A DNA stretch of 64,000 nt from positions 124,001-188,000 of the forward strand of contig RJMB01000001.1 of assembly GCA_003725585.1 (NCBI GenBank). The letters are read 5' to 3'. Below are positions 16,619 to 25,956 of the stretch, in pieces. The DNA comes from Halostreptopolyspora alba (lineage in GTDB: Bacteria; Actinomycetota; Actinomycetes; Streptosporangiales; Streptosporangiaceae). Numbering within the stretch: the first letter of the stretch is position 1; each line of letters begins with the position of its first letter. A program made the position numbers and the translations under genes. The notes beneath the pieces are model-generated. The model was not told where the DNA came from and did not search any database. It saw only the letters and a program-made list of their open reading frames with translations.

Positions 16619-16940
16619 GGTGCCGGCGGTTTCGGACGAGACCTTCGCCCGGGAGGTCCTCCAGAGCGACACTCCCGTTCTGGTGGACTTCTGGGCCGAG
16701 TGGTGCCCGCACTGCCGCATGGTCGGTCAGGTGGTCGCCGAGATCGCGGAGGAGCGCGCCGGGTCCCTCACGGTCCGCTCGTTCAACGCCGACGAGAACC
16801 CGACGACCATGCTGACCTACCGGGTGATGGCGCTGCCGACCCTACTGCTCTTCCGTGACGGGCAGCCGGTGCTCTCGATCGTCGGCGCCCGGTCCAAGGC
16901 GCGGATACTGTCGGATCTGGACGCCGCCCTGGCCGATTAG
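16590..16940 (+). CDS. Thioredoxin family protein with CPHC active site
   Basis: The 116-residue protein is a complete thioredoxin fold: VLVDFWAEWCPHCRMVGQVV and the cis-proline loop MALPTLLLF. The active site reads Cys39-Pro40-His41-Cys42 instead of the usual CGPC. CPHC is the motif of DsbA-type oxidants, so its redox potential may be higher than that of ordinary thioredoxin. A clear AAGGAG precedes ATG 16590. It is the second gene of the MerR unit, and probably cytoplasmic because no signal peptide is seen. Confidence 0.9.
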   Translation: MPLTSSVPGEVPAVSDETFAREVLQSDTPVLVDFWAEWCPHCRMVGQVVAEIAEERAGSLTVRSFNADENPTTMLTYRVMALPTLLLFRDGQPVLSIVGARSKARILSDLDAALAD

Positions 16941-16986
16941 CGCGCGACCGCGGACGGGAACGTACCGGGCGTGCCGGTGACCGGGC

Positions 16987-17667
16987 TCAGGCGTGGTCGC
17001 CGGCGCTGTCCCCGCCCCCGTCGCCGTCGCCGTCCCCGGGCGTGGTCGGATCCGACCGGTACGGCGCGGTCAGCATCCCCATGGCCACGTCAACCAGGTC
17101 CAGGGCCCAGGGCTGCACCCGCCCGTCCGTGGCCGTCGCGCCCAACTGCTCCATCTCGCCGGCGGTGACGTTGACCAGGCAGCACAGCATCCGCAGCCGG
17201 TTGCTCAGGACCTCCGGCGGCATACCGTCCAGGACGCGGGTGATGTGGTCGCACAACTCGCGCACACCGCTCGCCGAGGTCCAGTCGTAACGCACCTGGT
17301 ACCCGGGAGAGGTCTGCAGGTGGGCGAGGAACCGGCCGTAGTAGCCGCCCTCGACGATCCCACACGCCATCGGGAACACCAGGGCCTCCAGCAGCGCGCG
17401 CAGGTCCCCCTCGCGGCCGGACTCGCCGATCTCGCGTAGCATCCGAACCCGGTGGGCGTTGATGGGCTCCATCCGGTACTCGAAGATCGCGCGGACCAAC
17501 GCGTCCTTGCTGCCGAAGTAGTAGTGCGTCACGGAGGTGTTGCGCTGGCCGGCCTCGGTGCCGATCTCGCGGAGCGACACCCCACCGATGCCGTTGGTCG
17601 CGAAGAGGCGCTCCGCGACGAGGATCAGAAGTTCCCTGGTCGTCGTGGCCATGTGGGAACGGGGCAT
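16987..17667 (-). CDS. TetR family transcriptional regulator
   Basis: The 226-residue product has the TetR helix-turn-helix (TTRELLILVAERLFATNGIG, then REIGTEAGQRNTSVTHYYFGSKDAL). A helical C-terminal domain follows, ending in an acidic glycine-rich tail (PGDGDGDGGGDSAGDHA). The ATG at 17667 is preceded by GAAGGAG. It is divergent to the DUF427 gene at 17872; the 204-bp gap contains the palindrome GTGACGTCAC at 17802-17811, a possible operator. Confidence 0.9.
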   Translation of the reverse strand: MPRSHMATTTRELLILVAERLFATNGIGGVSLREIGTEAGQRNTSVTHYYFGSKDALVRAIFEYRMEPINAHRVRMLREIGESGREGDLRALLEALVFPMACGIVEGGYYGRFLAHLQTSPGYQVRYDWTSASGVRELCDHITRVLDGMPPEVLSNRLRMLCCLVNVTAGEMEQLGATATDGRVQPWALDLVDVAMGMLTAPYRSDPTTPGDGDGDGGGDSAGDHA

Positions 17668-17871
17668 GCTCACTCCTTCGCGCCCGAACAGGGGCCCGGT
17701 GCTGTGATCCTGCTCATGCACGGCTGGCCAAACCGTAACCTCTCACCGACAGTCACGTCCTCCCCTCGGATCGACCCGGGCCGCGCGGTCCGCGAGACCA
17801 CGTGACGTCACCGGACGCCTGGGCATAACCACCAGCGAAAACTCCCGCGCGAAGCGACCACGGAGAAACCG

Positions 17872-18663
17872 ATGTCACTGACCCTCGGCGGGGGGCCGCT
17901 CGCGAGCGACGCTCCGTCCACCGTCAACTACACGATCCACTCGCCATCCCGGGCGCTGTACATGCACCCGTTCCCGCGCCGCGTTCGCGCCGAGATCGGC
18001 GGCCACACCGTCCTGGACTCCGACCGGGGTGCCCTGCTGCACGAGAGCGAGCTGCTGCCGGTGCTCTACGTCCCGATGGAGGACATCGGGCAACGGTTCC
18101 TGGCCCCGTCGGAGCACACCACGCACTGCCCGTTCAAGGGTGATGCCTCCTACTGGGATCTCGTCGTCGGTGACCGGCGGGTGGAGAACGCCGTGTGGGC
18201 CTACCCCACGCCGACGCCGGAGGCGTCCTGGCTGCGCGGGATGGCCTCGATGCGCTGGAGGGCCGCCGAGGCGTGGTTCGACGAGGAGGAACAGGTACAC
18301 GGCCACCTCCGCGACCCGTTCCACCGCGTCGACGCGCGACGCTCCTCGATGCTGGTTCGGGTCAGCCACGGCGAGCGGGTCGTCGCCCTGACGGGGGCCG
18401 CCATGGTGCTCAGCGAGACCGGGCTACCCAACCGCTACTATGTCCCGTTCACCGACGTGCACCGCGACATGCTGGTGCCCAGCCGGACCCGAACCCACTG
18501 TCCGTACAAGGGTCGCGCCGCGTACTGGAACCTGAGGGTCGACGACAGGGAGATCGCCGACGCCGGGTGGTCGCTGCCGGAGCCGCTCAAGGACGGGCGT
18601 GACGTGCGCGACCACATCTGTTTCCGGCACGACGAACTCACCACGACCCTCGAGCGGGACTGA
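17872..18663 (+). CDS. Tandem DUF427 domain protein
   Basis: The 263-residue protein contains two copies of the DUF427 fold, at about residues 35-120 and 150-240. Each copy carries the family hallmark: HTTHCPFKGDASYWDL in the first and RTHCPYKGRAAYWNL in the second. The molecular function of DUF427 is not established. The gene is divergent from a TetR regulator, which may control it. No signal peptide is seen. Confidence 0.88.
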   Translation: MSLTLGGGPLASDAPSTVNYTIHSPSRALYMHPFPRRVRAEIGGHTVLDSDRGALLHESELLPVLYVPMEDIGQRFLAPSEHTTHCPFKGDASYWDLVVGDRRVENAVWAYPTPTPEASWLRGMASMRWRAAEAWFDEEEQVHGHLRDPFHRVDARRSSMLVRVSHGERVVALTGAAMVLSETGLPNRYYVPFTDVHRDMLVPSRTRTHCPYKGRAAYWNLRVDDREIADAGWSLPEPLKDGRDVRDHICFRHDELTTTLERD

Positions 18664-18727
18664 CCGGCGTCCCGCCTCCTGTGGAAACCGGGGGTAGCGG
18701 TCCTCGGGGCGCGGTACTGTCTCACTC

Positions 18728-20812
18728 GTGGCAGAAGTTCCCGATGTCGAGACCCTGCTGGAAACCGCGGTGAAAGCGGTTGGTGGCACCCGCCGTGAGG
18801 GCCAGGTGCGCATGGCCGACGCGGTGGATTCCGCGATCGAGACCGAAGAGCACCTGGTGGTGCAGGCCGGTACCGGGACGGGCAAGTCGCTGGCCTACCT
18901 CGTGCCGGCGATCCGGCACGCCATGGCCGAGGGCACGACCGTCGTGGTTTCCACCGCCACCATCGCGCTGCAGCGCCAGCTCATCGAGCGTGACCTGCCG
19001 CGGCTGGCCGACGCGCTCGCCCCCATGCTCCACCGGACCCCCACGTTCGCGATCCTCAAGGGCAGGCGCAACTACCTGTGCCGACACCGGCTGCAGAGCG
19101 CGGGGGAGGAGCCGGAGGACACCGAGCTGTTCGACCCGCGCCAGCTGTCCTCGCTGGGACGGCAGGTGAAACGGCTGCACGAGTGGGCCGCCGAGACCGT
19201 CACCGGGGACCGTGACGAGCTCAACCCCGGCGTGAGCGACCTCGCCTGGCGGCAGGTGTCGGTCTCGGCCAACGAGTGTGTGGGCGCCTCGGTCTGCCCC
19301 TTCGGCCAGGAGTGCTTCGCCGAGGAGGCCCGGGCCGCGGCCGGCGAGGCCGACATCGTCGTCACGAACCACGCGATGCTGGCAATTGGGGCGATGCAGG
19401 GCTACCAGCTGCTGCCCGAGCACCGGGTACTGGTCATCGACGAGGCGCACGAGCTGGTTGACCGGGTCACCTCGGTGGCCACCGGCGAGCTCAGTGAACG
19501 CTCGGTGAGCGCGGCCGCGAAACGCGCCGCGCGGCTGGCCGATCCCGAGGTCACCGACCGGCTGAGTGAGACCGCCGACGGCCTCACACTGATGTTCGCC
19601 GAGACGGAGGCGGGCCGGATCGACCACCTGCCCGAAGGGCTGGCCGGGGCGGTGCGCAGCGTCCGTGACGCCGCCCAGGGGTGCAAGAGCGCCATCGGCC
19701 CGCCCGACGAGGGCGACCCCGACTCCGGCAGCGTCACCGACCGTCGACTCGCGCTGGCCGCGCTCGACGAGGTCCACGACGCCGCGCGGCGGGTCCTCGA
19801 CTCCTTCGAACCGTCCCTGCGCGAGCGGAGCGATGTCGTGTGGCTCGCCAAGGGGCCCAAACAGCCCCCCACGCTGAACGTCGCGCCCTTGGGGGTGGCC
19901 GGCCTGCTGCGTGAGAAGCTCTTCGGTGACCGCACCACGGTACTCACCTCGGCCACCCTCGCGCTCGGTGGCTCCTTCGGCCCCCTCTCCGAGCAGTGGG
20001 GACTGGGCCGTGAGTCCGCGACCGACACTCCGGCGGCCGCGGTGGGCGACCCCGACGGCCCCACCGGTTCCGACGACGCCGACGGTTCCGGAGACGCCGC
20101 CGACGCTGACAGCGCCGAGGGCGAGCCACGCTGGCGGGGGCTGGACGTCGGATCCCCGTTCGACCACCGGCGCAGCGGCATCCTCTACGTCGCCGGCCAT
20201 CTGCCACCGCCCGGCCGCGACGGTCTCGCCACCAGCTACCTCGACGAGATCACCGAACTGATCCAGGCCGCCGGAGGGCGCACGCTCGGCCTGTTCTCCT
20301 CGATGCGGGCCGCCGAGCAGGCGGCGCAGGAGCTACGCGAGCGGCTCGACCTCGAGATCCTGTGCCAGGGGGAGGACTCCACGGGCCGCCTGGTCGAGCG
20401 GTTCGCGGAGGAACCCGGTTCCAGCCTGTTCGGCACACTGTCGCTGTGGCAGGGGGTCGACGTTCCCGGTCCCTCGCTACAGCTCGTCATCGTCGACCGG
20501 ATCCCGTTTCCGCGTCCCGACGACCCGCTGGCGTCGGCACGGCAACGGGCGGTGGGCGCGCGCGGCGGCAACGGCTTCATGGCGGTGGCCGCGACGCACG
20601 CGGCACTTCTGCTCGCACAGGGCACCGGTCGGCTGCTGCGGTCCATGGACGACCGGGGTGTCGTCGCGGTGCTCGATCCCCGGTTGGCGACCGCCCGCTA
20701 CGGGGGGTTCCTGCGGGCCTCACTTCCGCCGTACTGGGGCACCACCGACCCCGCCGTGGTGCGCGACGCGTTGCGTCGGCTCGACGCCGCGGCGTCGCCG
20801 GCCGCCGGCTGA
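18728..20812 (+). CDS. DinG/XPD-type ATP-dependent DNA helicase
   Basis: The 694-residue protein is a superfamily 2 helicase of the iron-sulfur XPD/DinG group. Walker A is GTGTGKS at residues 48-54 and the DEAH box is in VIDEAHELVD. The cysteines in LCRHRL, CVGASVC and FGQECF fit the 4Fe-4S cluster ligands between them. The C-terminal helicase motifs GTLSLWQGVDVPG and QGTGRLLRS are present. An acidic, low-complexity insertion lies at about residues 435-475. It starts at a GTG with TACTGT 7 bases upstream, so a leaderless transcript is possible. The role is in DNA repair or replication-fork maintenance. Confidence 0.93.
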   Translation: MAEVPDVETLLETAVKAVGGTRREGQVRMADAVDSAIETEEHLVVQAGTGTGKSLAYLVPAIRHAMAEGTTVVVSTATIALQRQLIERDLPRLADALAPMLHRTPTFAILKGRRNYLCRHRLQSAGEEPEDTELFDPRQLSSLGRQVKRLHEWAAETVTGDRDELNPGVSDLAWRQVSVSANECVGASVCPFGQECFAEEARAAAGEADIVVTNHAMLAIGAMQGYQLLPEHRVLVIDEAHELVDRVTSVATGELSERSVSAAAKRAARLADPEVTDRLSETADGLTLMFAETEAGRIDHLPEGLAGAVRSVRDAAQGCKSAIGPPDEGDPDSGSVTDRRLALAALDEVHDAARRVLDSFEPSLRERSDVVWLAKGPKQPPTLNVAPLGVAGLLREKLFGDRTTVLTSATLALGGSFGPLSEQWGLGRESATDTPAAAVGDPDGPTGSDDADGSGDAADADSAEGEPRWRGLDVGSPFDHRRSGILYVAGHLPPPGRDGLATSYLDEITELIQAAGGRTLGLFSSMRAAEQAAQELRERLDLEILCQGEDSTGRLVERFAEEPGSSLFGTLSLWQGVDVPGPSLQLVIVDRIPFPRPDDPLASARQRAVGARGGNGFMAVAATHAALLLAQGTGRLLRSMDDRGVVAVLDPRLATARYGGFLRASLPPYWGTTDPAVVRDALRRLDAAASPAAG

Positions 20813-20860
20813 GGAACGGATGGTGGGTGGGCGCGGTGCCACGGGCGGTGGCCCGCCCGG

Positions 20861-21385
20861 TTACCGAGGTACGCGGTACCCGAACAGCCGAACCGCGTAG
20901 CCCGGGGACTCGTCGTCGGCGGGTTGGATGTGCCAGCGGTCGTGGTGCTCGCCGATCGACAGCTCGTTCCACATCAGGTCGATGAGCTTGAGCCGGGAGA
21001 CCACGGAAGCACCCGGGTCGAGAACGATGGAGTAGGAGTGGTCGGTCAGCCGCTGGGTAACCATGCCGACCGACTGCCCGTCCCATATCGCCGGGACGGT
21101 GGCGTGGCCAATGTCGATCCCGCACAGCCGGAGCTGCTCGATCTCCTCCTCAAGGGCCTCGGCCGCGAGGGCGTCGTCGAGTTTGAGCGCGTCCTCCAGC
21201 TCGTCGCGTTCGTCGTCGTCGCGCAGGTAGGCGTGGTACGTCCGCCGTCCGCAGGGGCGGCACATCCGCCACACCACGCACCGCGCCAACCCGTAGGCCG
21301 ACTGGGCCTCACCGATGCCACGGTAGGCACTGACGGTCCGGGTTGCCCCGCATTCGCAGCACAGGGCCGTGAGATCCTGCTTCAT
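20861..21385 (-). CDS. Hypothetical protein with two CxxC pairs
   Basis: The 174-residue protein has a possible zinc site made of CCEC near residue 10 and CRPC in the region RCVVWRMCRPCGRRTYH. A charged helical segment follows (DDDERDELEDALKLDD). The C-terminal half is beta-rich. I do not recognise the family. It is convergent with the helicase gene and apparently monocistronic. Confidence 0.75.
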   Translation of the reverse strand: MKQDLTALCCECGATRTVSAYRGIGEAQSAYGLARCVVWRMCRPCGRRTYHAYLRDDDERDELEDALKLDDALAAEALEEEIEQLRLCGIDIGHATVPAIWDGQSVGMVTQRLTDHSYSIVLDPGASVVSRLKLIDLMWNELSIGEHHDRWHIQPADDESPGYAVRLFGYRVPR

Positions 21386-21563
21386 CCTCGTAGTCCCCCT
21401 CCCAGGCGAGTATGCGACGGGAACCCCTCGCTAGGGAACCACGTTGACTGAAGTCGTCGCGACAAACTGTCATAATCAATGACCAAAAAACCGCGCATGG
21501 CGGTCGCCGCCGGGCCGGCACCGAGACGGTCGCGTCCTCGCGGCGCGGCGTCGCGGGGGTTCC

Positions 21564-22793
21564 TCAGTCGCGCCACGGCCCCTCCTCCCCGCCGTCGCCC
21601 GTGTCCGCTTCCGGCCGCGCCTCACGGTCACCCGGCCGGTCAGCGCCCTCGGGGGCGACCGGGGGTGTTTCGCCACGCGTGGGTCCGACGGACTCCGGCT
21701 GGCTGTCCTCGCTGGTGCTCGCCCCGAGCAGCGGGTGCTCGGCCACCTCGTAGCGCCTGATGTAGGTCCCCAGGAACGCCTGCATGCTCGCTCCGACGGG
21801 GATCGCCAGGAGCGCTCCCGGCCCACCGAGGATGGCGGCGCCCGCCAGCACCGACCCGAACGCGACCGCCGGATGCATGTCCAGCGTTCGGGCGGTGATC
21901 CGCGGCTGCATCACGTAGTTCTCGAACTGCTGGTAGAGCGTGATGAACACGAGCATCCACAGCGCGGGCCATGGCCCGCCGAGCAGCGCGACCAGCACCG
22001 GAAGCGCCCCGCCGATGTAGGTGCCCACGGTCGGGATGAACTGGGAGAGCACCCCCACCCACAGCGCGAGCGCGATCGGGTACGGGATGTCCAGTAGGAG
22101 CAGCGCGCAGTAATGGGCCAGCGTGGAGACCGCAGCGAGCAGCGCGCGGGAGTAGATGTAGCCGCCGGTCTTTCCGATCGCGATCTCCCATGCCCGCAAC
22201 ACCTCGCGCTGGGTGCTCGGCGGTAGCACGGAGCAGATGGTGCGCCGGAACCGCGGTCCGTCAGCGGTCAGGTAGAACGTGAACAGTGCGATCGTCAGGC
22301 CGTTGAACAGTATCGTCAACAGCGTGGTCCCGGCCCCCCAGGCGTTCTCGGCCAGCCCCTGGGCGTACTGCTCCACCAGCCCGCTGGCGTCGGAGAGCTC
22401 GGCGGCCAAATGCGTGGGCGAGAAATCGGTTCCGAACGTGCTGTTGGACCAGGCCAACAGCCCCCGGGCCATGGTGGGCAGTTGGCCCACCAGGGAAAGC
22501 ACCTGCCCCAGCAGCATCGACCCGAGCACGGAGAGGAAGGTCACAACGCTGCCCAGCGCCACCAGCAGCACGACACCCGTGGCCACTCCCCGCGGCCACC
22601 GGTGCCGGTGTAGCCAGTTGACGGCGGGTTCCAGCGCCAGCGCGAGGAACAACGAGATCAGCAGCAGCACCAGCAGGCCCTGCAACTGCAGGAACAGCCA
22701 CGCCGCGACCGCGAACGCGGTGACCGTCCACAGGACGAGAAGTATCGCGCGCGGCAGCCATGTGGGCATGCCGTTCTTGTTCGGAGTGTTCAT
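21564..22793 (-). CDS. AI-2E transporter (PerM) family membrane protein
   Basis: The 409-residue protein has seven or eight hydrophobic segments in the pattern of the AI-2E/PerM family, with the central region GQVLSLVGQLPTMARGLLAW and the conserved end segment ILGGPGALLAIPVGASMQAF. Conserved blocks include GVLSQFIPTVGTYIGGALPV and QQFENYVMQPRI. The C-terminal 60 residues are hydrophilic. ATG 22793 (MNTPNK) gives a normal N-terminus; the longer frame upstream is arginine-rich and non-coding. The family includes autoinducer exporters and Na+/H+ antiporters; the substrate here is unknown. Confidence 0.9.
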   Translation of the reverse strand: MNTPNKNGMPTWLPRAILLVLWTVTAFAVAAWLFLQLQGLLVLLLISLFLALALEPAVNWLHRHRWPRGVATGVVLLVALGSVVTFLSVLGSMLLGQVLSLVGQLPTMARGLLAWSNSTFGTDFSPTHLAAELSDASGLVEQYAQGLAENAWGAGTTLLTILFNGLTIALFTFYLTADGPRFRRTICSVLPPSTQREVLRAWEIAIGKTGGYIYSRALLAAVSTLAHYCALLLLDIPYPIALALWVGVLSQFIPTVGTYIGGALPVLVALLGGPWPALWMLVFITLYQQFENYVMQPRITARTLDMHPAVAFGSVLAGAAILGGPGALLAIPVGASMQAFLGTYIRRYEVAEHPLLGASTSEDSQPESVGPTRGETPPVAPEGADRPGDREARPEADTGDGGEEGPWRD

Positions 22794-22858
22794 GGGGCGG
22801 CGGGGACACGTCCTTCGAGTTCGGGCGCGAGCGGTGCCCCGGCCCCCGTAACTTCGGG

Positions 22859-23233
22859 TCAGTCGTCCAGGGACAGGCCCCGCTTGTTGCGCGCGGTCCA
22901 CTCGCGCATGCGTTTCGGATACCCGACGATCTGCACATCGTACGCGGGTGCGGCGAGATCGTGGGCGACCTTGCGCATGACCTCGGGCGATCCTACCCGG
23001 CGTCGGATCCATTCGCCGTCAGTGGCCACGGCGACGGCCGTGGTGCTCGTCGCGAACGTCTCGGGCTCCACGAAGAACTCGACGCCCACCCGGCTCTTGG
23101 CGAACTCGATGAGCGCCTTGACGTCGGCGTCCTCGGCCGCGCGGTCGAACCGCGCCTTGCCCCTGCGTCTGGCCTTGCGAAGTCCGAACCTGTCGCGCCA
23201 TCCGCGGAGTCTGAACCGGTCTCGCCATCCCAT
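22859..23233 (-). CDS. Conserved actinobacterial hypothetical protein
   Basis: The 124-residue basic protein begins with an internal repeat (GWRDRFRLR, GWRDRFGLR) and contains VKALIEFAKSRVGVEFFVEP and APAYDVQIVGYPKRMREWTAR. I recall similar short proteins ending in a GYPxRMREY-type motif in streptomycetes, without known function. It lies 65 bp upstream of the AI-2E family gene on the same strand and could be cotranscribed with it. Confidence 0.8.
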   Translation of the reverse strand: MGWRDRFRLRGWRDRFGLRKARRRGKARFDRAAEDADVKALIEFAKSRVGVEFFVEPETFATSTTAVAVATDGEWIRRRVGSPEVMRKVAHDLAAPAYDVQIVGYPKRMREWTARNKRGLSLDD

Positions 23234-23403
23234 TTCGGTCGGTCTCCCGTCACCGCCGCGTTTGCCCGTGCGTCTCGCTCACTCTCAGCCCACTCCTGTC
23301 GAGTGTATAGGGACTGGCGCAGCAGACTTTTCGCGGTATCCACACGGTTGTGTAATCAAGCTGCTACTTTCAGTCACGCATCAACAGGAGGGGGGAAGCA
23401 ACG

Positions 23404-24840
23404 ATGCTGTGGACATGGGTGGGGGAGACCGCGAACCAACTCAGCGCGGACGGACACCCGGAGGCGGCCGAGGCGGTGAGCTCACTGCCGCAGCTGGCGG
23501 TGGAGGGTGAGATCACCCGTATCAGAACCGGGCTACCCACGGCCCTGCGTGCCGCGCGGGACGTCACCGGGCGTCCCTGGCTGCGGGGCTACCTGGAGCA
23601 CTGGCCGCTGGCGGCCCGGGTGGGGGACCGAGCCGAGGGGGAGTCGGCGCGCACCGAGGCGGAGGACCGGTTGCGCGCGGCGCACGCGAAGGGGGTGGGC
23701 TGCGCCCCCGCCGCCTGCGCCGCCGAGAACGTGGTGGCCTGCTACGCCAACATCGATGGCCCGGGGAACGCGGCGGACCGGACAGCCCTGGTGACCGAGG
23801 CCATGGCCACGACCAGACCGGGCGAGCCGGCCTGGGAGGCGCTGGTGCTGGCGTACGCCAGCACCCTGGTCGACGACGACCGGCCCGACGAGGCCATACG
23901 CGCCCTCGACACCCGCGCGCGCGAGGTGACCGAGGCCGGCGCCGACGTGAGCTTCGACTTCGGCTTCGGCTACGTCCGGGCGCTGCACCATCAGGACCGC
24001 TACTCCGACGCGCTGCGAACCCTGGACCACATGGAAGCGCACGCCACCGTGTCCTGGCCCCGCGGCATCCCCCGGGACACCGCGCAGCGCCGCATCCGCT
24101 TCGAGCGGGCCCGCGTGCTCGCGTGGTTGGCCCGGGTGGGGGAGCGCCCGGCGGAGGAGGCTGTCGCGGCCCTGCCCGCCCTGCGGGAGGCCGACGCGCA
24201 TCCCAGGCACCGTGTCGCCTGGGTCGACGCCGCGGAGAACCTCATCACCGCCGGCGCGCTGACCAACGACTGGCACGTCGGGGTGGCACTGACCACGTGG
24301 TCGCGTTACTTCGAACGGGTCGGGGCGTGGCGGCCGTGCCTGGAGGTGTCTCTGAGCGCCGCCCGGCTGGCGACCGCACGCGGCGCGCGGTGGGTGGCCG
24401 AGAGCGCGCTCGAACGGGCCTACCGCGCCCTGGGGCGGATCCGTCGTACCGACGACCCGGCCGCCGACCTCGCGGAGGCCCGCGCCGAGGCCGAGCACCT
24501 GGCACCCCCAGACCTGGGTGTCCCGGCCGACCAGGTTCTCGCGCGGCTGCGCGCCGAATCCCCCGAGCGGGCCGACCCGGAGCGCCAGGCCGACCTGGTT
24601 GTGGCGGCACTGGAACACCGCCCCGACGACTCGGCGCTGCTCAACGCGCTCGGCCAGGTCGGGCGCACCCTGATGCTCACCGACGCGGCCGCTGACCCCC
24701 ACTGGCGGCGCGTCCGCAGTGTGCCCGGAGACCAGACGGCCGCGCTGTCCCTGCTGGAGACACTGCTGCACGAGAACGACACCGCCGGGATGCGTACGCT
24801 GGTCCAGACCCTGACCGAGGCCGCCGTGGTCCGAACCTAG
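23404..24840 (+). CDS. TPR-like helical repeat protein
   Basis: The 478-residue protein is alpha-helical and rich in Ala, Arg and Glu, with several stretches of TPR character, such as AWEALVLAYASTLVDDDRPDEAIRALDTRA and the parallel stretch from residue 190, given here in part. No enzymatic motif was found. A strong AGGAGGGGGG precedes ATG 23404. The protein is probably a cytoplasmic scaffold or regulator; its partners are unknown. Confidence 0.75.
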   Translation: MLWTWVGETANQLSADGHPEAAEAVSSLPQLAVEGEITRIRTGLPTALRAARDVTGRPWLRGYLEHWPLAARVGDRAEGESARTEAEDRLRAAHAKGVGCAPAACAAENVVACYANIDGPGNAADRTALVTEAMATTRPGEPAWEALVLAYASTLVDDDRPDEAIRALDTRAREVTEAGADVSFDFGFGYVRALHHQDRYSDALRTLDHMEAHATVSWPRGIPRDTAQRRIRFERARVLAWLARVGERPAEEAVAALPALREADAHPRHRVAWVDAAENLITAGALTNDWHVGVALTTWSRYFERVGAWRPCLEVSLSAARLATARGARWVAESALERAYRALGRIRRTDDPAADLAEARAEAEHLAPPDLGVPADQVLARLRAESPERADPERQADLVVAALEHRPDDSALLNALGQVGRTLMLTDAAADPHWRRVRSVPGDQTAALSLLETLLHENDTAGMRTLVQTLTEAAVVRT

Positions 24841-24897
24841 GACCACCGCTGCCCGACGTCACCGGAGGGAGCACGGCGGTGCGCGCACCGCGGCCGG

Positions 24898-25698
24898 TCA
24901 CGGCCGCCGGACCTCGGCGGCCACACTCCGCCCGTCCGGGGGGAGCGCCAAGAACGCCCCCGCGGGATAGCCGAGCGCGCTGTCGGGCAGCGTATCCGGG
25001 CGCCCGCTGCGCAGCACCCTCACCGTGCCGGTGCGGGGGGCGTCCGGATCGGGTGCGGCGCCCAGACGCCGCAGGGTCTGGACGCAGACCGCCTCGGCGG
25101 CGGTGAACAGGGAGGCGCGCCTCCCCAGGGCGGCGTCGATGCGCTCACTCACCAGGTCATAGTGTGTGCAGCCCAGCACCACCCCGGTGACGTCGTCCGG
25201 GGTGAGGTCGGCGGCATAGGACACGGCCTCGTCGAGTGCCCGCGCGTCGGCCGACTCGACCGCCTCGGCCAACCCGACGCAGGCCACTTGGGTGACGGCG
25301 ATGTCCGGGGCGAACCGCTCGATCAGGCCGGTCTGGTAGCGACTGCGGCTCGTCGCTGCGGTGGCCCACACCGCGATGGGGTCGCCGGACGCGGTGGCCG
25401 GTTTGATCGGCGGGACCGTGCCGATGACCGGGGTTCGTGGCTCGAACTCCGCGCGCAGTGCGGCGAGACTGTGGACCGAGGCGGTGTTGCAGGGCACCAC
25501 GATGGCGTCGGGTCGGGGGTCGCCGGCCGCCCGTGCCCCCGCCAGCGCGCGTCCGATCACCTCGTCGTCGCTGCGCGCCCCCCACGGCATGTGGTCCGGA
25601 TCCATGGAAAGCACCAAGTCCGCGTCCGGCCGGGCCCGCCGCAGCGCGGCCGCGGTGGACAGCATTCCGATCCCGGAGTCGACGAGAGCGATGCGCAC
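24898..25698 (-). CDS. Glutamate racemase-like protein (Asp/Glu racemase superfamily)
   Basis: The 266-residue product has the MurI layout: VDSGIGMLS at the start, the first catalytic cysteine Cys70 in VVPCNTASVH and the second Cys177 in VVLGCTHYDL. Both catalytic cysteines are kept, so racemase activity (D-glutamate for peptidoglycan) is plausible. However, the N-terminal signature lacks the usual second glycine of DSGVGGL, and it may be a second, specialised racemase. The GTG at 25698 is the most likely start. Confidence 0.8.
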   Translation of the reverse strand: MRIALVDSGIGMLSTAAALRRARPDADLVLSMDPDHMPWGARSDDEVIGRALAGARAAGDPRPDAIVVPCNTASVHSLAALRAEFEPRTPVIGTVPPIKPATASGDPIAVWATAATSRSRYQTGLIERFAPDIAVTQVACVGLAEAVESADARALDEAVSYAADLTPDDVTGVVLGCTHYDLVSERIDAALGRRASLFTAAEAVCVQTLRRLGAAPDPDAPRTGTVRVLRSGRPDTLPDSALGYPAGAFLALPPDGRSVAAEVRRP

Positions 25699-25956
25699 GA
25701 CAGCAGATGATATGCCCCCGCTCACGGCTTTGCGACCGGCATCGCCGTGTCGCCGTGTCAACTCCCCCGGTCACGGGCGTGGAACCTCGCCCCGAAGGTG
25801 TGGTGTTCGTCCCGAGCGACCCGGCGACCGGTGAGTCGGGCCCTGGCCTACTGGTAGGTAGGAATAGGGTGTCCCTGACCGTGAACCAGCGGTGTGCCCC
25901 AGAACACCGACGACAACGCCGCGCCGAACTCCCGGGGCGGGTGACATTTGAGCAGG

